From Bacteroidetes bacterium GWF2_41_31 (GTDB taxonomy: Bacteria > Bacteroidota > Bacteroidia > Bacteroidales > F082): DNA of 64,000 bases. This document shows, piece after piece, positions 61,801 through 64,000 of the stretch; the first letter of the stretch is position 1; every line of letters begins with the position of its first letter. Under the pieces are notes generated by a model. That model worked only from the letters and a program-made list of their open reading frames with translations, had not been told where the DNA came from and searched no databases. The stretch covers positions 117,847 to 181,846 of the forward strand of contig MEOL01000035.1 in assembly GCA_001769215.1 (NCBI GenBank), written 5' to 3'. The position numbers and the translations under genes are program-made.

Positions 61801-63701
61801 GGAGGGTATGCTTTTTGAGAAATTACAATGTTAATTACCGTATCATGGGTGATCTCAAAGTTCAGCATTTCAATGTTGTAACCCACATTAAACACATATA
61901 GCTCATAAGAGCCAAAAACAACGTTATCGAATACAACTGTTCCATTGATATCTGTTAGGCCAAACTCGAACTGATTTGGATAGTCTAAACCTAACATATT
62001 TACTTCAATACCTTCCGGTGATGTTCCATCACAGGGTGTCACATTTATTGTTACAGAAGCCTCAAGTAAATGTGGTACCACATTGGAGTAAGCCCACTCC
62101 GATTGGCCATAGTCATATTCTACTTTAACAGCATAAGCATAAAAACCAGGAGCCAGATTAATCCAATCTAAATCAGTAAAAGTCTGTGTTGTCAAAGTAT
62201 CAAGCATGGTTAACATCCCCCATTCCGGTCCACCAAGAGGATCAAAATCGCTCACCCTGGCGATAATATAGTTTGTGATGGTTCTGTCGCCATCAACCGG
62301 TGCATGATCAATTGGTAAAATTTTGCCCGATTGCCTGATCCCGCTAACTTTGACAGGTTCACCACTTGCCAGAAAAAGTTTCTTTTTTGATTCAGGAATC
62401 CTGGAAAGGTTTACTACTGTTTCCTGTCCTTTCTTGGTAACAGTATCAACTTCACCAACTACATAAACTCTCATCATAAAATCCTGATAAGGTGAAATAT
62501 TCCAATCACCACCCGGCATTTGGGCATAAGAACGATAGGATATCGGTGTTTCGTTATCAATGGCTATTGGTGCTGAATTTGATTCAGATCCCAATTGCCA
62601 CATCACCAGATAGAAATCACCACTTTCGATGGGTACGTTAAAAGCACCATAAAATTCAATCCATCCATAATGATCAACTGTTACGGTTAATGAATCCAAA
62701 ACGGTACCTGGCAATCCATTTGCCCCATCATCATCCAGAATACCCACGGCCATGGTGGATCCTAAAAAATTACTGCCGGTGGGGAAACTTCCATCTCCAA
62801 CATTCAAACGCCCTCCGATGACGGTTGAAGGGTAGCCTGTTGGTGTGAAGAGAACCGCCACAGCTCCTCCAGCGGAGGTCCAGATCGTATATTCATCTGC
62901 TGTTCCGTCATCATACGCTATTTCATAGGGTCCCATGGGAGCTGACCAGGAGACAATACATTCTGAATCAGCCGCATTTGGCTCCGCCAGTATCCATTGT
63001 ACCGAATAGGGCATTCTACACAATCCTACATTGAGTTCAAGAGGAGAACCTTGAGTGGCGACAACGTTTGCTACATACAAGGGGTCATAACCAAGTTTAG
63101 AAAACGTAATATCATAGGTTCCCTGATCAACACGCAGCTCGTAATAACCCACTCCGTCAGTTTCTATATTAAAACCGGTATATGTAGGACCAACAACAAC
63201 ACCCGAAACTGGCAATCCTGTTATGCAGTCGGTAACTACCCCATAAACGATAGCCGGCGTGTAGACCACCATGGTATTACCTACCTGAGTGATTGGATTT
63301 CCAGGATCGTTGGTAACCAATTCAATATCCTGCTGAAAGGTGCCAATAGTGTAACCTGCTGAAGAATAAGTCAGGTGTATCAATGTGGACTCTCCCACTG
63401 GGATACTCCCATTGTCAGGAGTTATATTGGCAACAAAGCCGGCGGCTGTTAATTGGAAGGTCAACAAATCGGTACCCGTGTTGGAGATTGTAAATATATC
63501 ACCACCCATATCATCAGTCCATATTTCATCATAACATGGAACATCAGTAAGGGTCAGAATTGGGCTAACGAGCATTTCCCCAGACCGAATCATTGGAATT
63601 TGTTCATTCAAATGAGAAGAAGGGTTGTCATGTGCTAAAATGACCCCCGACGATAATACAAGATACAGAAGGAAAGATAATCTTTTGATTTTTTTCATCA
63701 A
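58884..63701 (-). CDS. Large secreted multidomain protein with type A T9SS sorting domain
   Basis: 1605 aa (start MMKKIKR; second Met possible). Signal peptide ending ILAHD; a CARDB/Ig-like segment; a carboxypeptidase-regulatory-like domain (about 145-225); fibronectin-III-like stretches; a jelly-roll 'choice-of-anchor J' domain (about 655-820, ETFEGTTFPPDGW); a propeller-like region (about 915-1130); a second jelly roll (about 1235-1380, FYEGWDQGSFGANFW); a further FnIII; and the type A CTD (about 1530-1605, NPAKGKVTV...GVYVVQI...KRVVISQ). Exported through T9SS and surface-bound. No protease or glycosidase active site found, so an adhesive or binding role is likeliest. Confidence 0.87.
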   Translation of the reverse strand: MMKKIKRLSFLLYLVLSSGVILAHDNPSSHLNEQIPMIRSGEMLVSPILTLTDVPCYDEIWTDDMGGDIFTISNTGTDLLTFQLTAAGFVANITPDNGSIPVGESTLIHLTYSSAGYTIGTFQQDIELVTNDPGNPITQVGNTMVVYTPAIVYGVVTDCITGLPVSGVVVGPTYTGFNIETDGVGYYELRVDQGTYDITFSKLGYDPLYVANVVATQGSPLELNVGLCRMPYSVQWILAEPNAADSECIVSWSAPMGPYEIAYDDGTADEYTIWTSAGGAVAVLFTPTGYPSTVIGGRLNVGDGSFPTGSNFLGSTMAVGILDDDGANGLPGTVLDSLTVTVDHYGWIEFYGAFNVPIESGDFYLVMWQLGSESNSAPIAIDNETPISYRSYAQMPGGDWNISPYQDFMMRVYVVGEVDTVTKKGQETVVNLSRIPESKKKLFLASGEPVKVSGIRQSGKILPIDHAPVDGDRTITNYIIARVSDFDPLGGPEWGMLTMLDTLTTQTFTDLDWINLAPGFYAYAVKVEYDYGQSEWAYSNVVPHLLEASVTINVTPCDGTSPEGIEVNMLGLDYPNQFEFGLTDINGTVVFDNVVFGSYELYVFNVGYNIEMLNFEITHDTVINIVISQKAYPPRHLYVDSIMLVATWDEPVITALAQETFEGTTFPPDGWQATTQHPGGGGGWNRSDDGGSVYFPIPPGDGFYAVTNESILASGSDITVDYLITPSVDLRESADFALYFDHYFTMSFGETAYVEYSFDGGTTWDSLQPISPVSGWTTESIDLSNFSGPNGYEAIWFAFHYDSNDNWACGWAVDNVSITNGPAQILGYYVSLDNAFVAQTGIEDTTYHFSDLMYGVTYKAGISAIYSCALSQPVEYTFISRHLYPPRNLGDDYIPGTFVVPMKWNPPDRFNSPFKSFNSEDYIPEETMLTSQESHPSNAHFAGGRDLWDITHGFDMDEPSGLSGLVGAETNGYYIYSSRWDSDTIVKFYETGLFLEAFTIPGVSNLCDLAYDGTYIYGSDASNIVYEMDFINKSLVSTISAPVNVRAIAYDAINDGFWANDWSSDLTLFDRNGTVLQTISNVPGIYGLAWDGGTDGGPYLWLFEGTVSGGGCWVSQWDIATSGPTGVQHSVSDDFGSDGIAGGLYLDDELNIGTWTLGGTMQGAGDVAFGYDLGPNSSAGIPPGLFSFRLYQDGVQIAEVPYEGQGVDDWINYVINPIDPGDYNYYVTAVYTLGQFGYPGELGESLWSGTDSVHVIWGTLIPFYEGWDQGSFGANFWTTSRSNWVINTSIGSPEPAAEFFWNPLQENDYSSKLTSYPMDADQLSLGALFLDFEIRLVDRNSTGLEKLKVEVQSDTSWITVSTFTNSGSFDWTANHIDISDYALSNAFRMRFNAVGNNSHDIVSWFVDNISLTRSCESISNLTGDVNDDEEVILTWISPADTLISGFNIYRSDNESGTYQLYAQMPAETGVQGYSFIDTATVSVRSYCYQVTCIWENATDYCESAPGFNVPGTEDYVCVTSVGLDEPVTIGFNLFPNPAKGKVTVTSEIAMNHIVLMNYLGQVVYTSTLSGEYAVELNTSSYEAGVYVVQINTDNGLVTKRVVISQ

Positions 63702-63759
63702 CTGGTTTTATTTTGGGAAAGAAAAAATGAAACTAATTGGTTTGCATCATTACTAAATA

Positions 63760-63792
63760 CAAATATATGCATTAAATAATAAAATATGGCAA
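63760..63792 (-). promoter_or_regulatory. Promoter of the 1605-aa surface protein gene
   Basis: On the minus strand TATATTTG (63760-63767) fits the -7 box and a TTG (63790-63792) lies 22 bases further upstream. The start codon is 59 bases downstream. The surrounding sequence is very AT-rich. Confidence 0.5.
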
Positions 63793-63871
63793 TTAATCCA
63801 GATAATTTACTTGATTTTTAAGGATTTATAAAATTCAACAACGTTTAGCTCAAACACCTGGTAACCATTGT

Positions 63872-63905
63872 AAAAAACAAAAGGGGGCATCCGATGGATG
63901 CCCCC
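63872..63905 (-). terminator. Terminator of the paralogous gene at the right edge
   Basis: Perfect 10-bp stem GGGGGCATCC / GGATGCCCCC with a 3-base loop, followed on the minus strand by a T-rich run. Nearly identical to 58816-58849, with one base change that restores full pairing. Confidence 0.85.
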
Positions 63906-63939
63906 TTTTTTTATCGGTAGTTAACTACCCTGAAGGTGG

Positions 63940-64000
63940 TTATTGAGAAATAACAACTCTCTTGGTAACTAATCCGTTCTCTGTGTTGATCTGTACTACA
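63940..64000 (-). CDS. C-terminal end of a second type A T9SS protein (partial)
   Basis: The minus-strand frame ends QINTENGLVTKRVVISQ-stop at 63940 and runs off the window. Compared with the gene at 58884 (QINTDNGLVTKRVVISQ) one residue differs. The downstream non-coding DNA, including the terminator, is also almost identical. This is a tandem paralogue, or at least a duplicated sorting domain, whose body lies outside the window. Confidence 0.85.
   Translation of the reverse strand, partial: VVQINTENGLVTKRVVISQ

Overview
The window is chromosomal DNA of an anaerobic or facultative member of the Bacteroidota, most likely Bacteroidales/Marinilabiliales-like. The evidence is type IX secretion sorting domains of both kinds (gliding-type CTD at 8.1-8.4 kb, type A CTD at 58.9 kb), DUF4271 next to hemD, head-GIN adhesin/beta-barrel genes, SprB-type repeats, and repeated TAnnTTTG -7 promoter boxes with weak Shine-Dalgarno sequences. 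No phage, integron or CRISPR is visible.

Layout. 0-3.6 kb: a cut gene end, a GT2 glycosyltransferase and an ACP / KAS III / SDR acyl cassette. 3.6-8.6 kb: a decaying tandem array of gliding-type surface protein genes (a truncated 5' end, two 3'-tail remnants next to REP-like hairpins, one intact 1151-aa copy), with a KilA-N gene lodged between copies. 8.6-15 kb: housekeeping genes (initiator tRNA-Met, era, der, S4 protein, exported EEP-family lipoprotein, pyrC, polyprenol-phosphate mannosyltransferase).

15-23.6 kb (all minus strand): a cytochrome b fused to a 12-haem cytochrome c, preceded by a Rieske protein; a transsulfuration-type PLP enzyme; then a compact operon of three NifX/NifB-like small proteins, two MinD-type ATPases with inserted ferredoxin domains, a CGGC protein, a tiny Gly/Lys-rich protein and a DUF134 regulator, resembling the Desulfovibrio orange-protein (ORP) system.

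23.9-41.7 kb: a sulfur-respiration island built from four repeats of one layout, a minus-strand Crp/Fnr regulator facing away from a plus-strand operon: (1) octahaem tetrathionate-reductase-family cytochrome, b-type cytochrome, rhodanese lipoprotein; (2) tandem-rhodanese lipoprotein, porin, tandem rhodanese, small protein; (3) small membrane protein, Psr/Phs-type Mo reductase A/B/C, two half-size YeeE/YedE sulfur transporters, two rhodanese-fold proteins; (4) tatC. Four of the five rhodanese-fold proteins end in Gly-Gly-Cys at the very C-terminus, and two of those four have lost the catalytic cysteine. I infer exported sulfur carriers working like the SoxY GGCGG arm; this is the best candidate for an undescribed system here.

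41.7-64 kb: ordinary metabolism and envelope genes (alpha/beta hydrolase, YhhQ transporter, pdxJ, dtd, hemD, DUF4271, pta / 3-hydroxyacyl-CoA dehydrogenase-like / ackA, head-GIN barrel protein, hydroxyacid dehydrogenase, RND/MMPL exporter, rfbA, polyprenyl synthase, ABC-F), then a 1605-aa type A T9SS surface protein whose 3' end and terminator are nearly duplicated at the right edge, showing that a tandem paralogue continues beyond the window.
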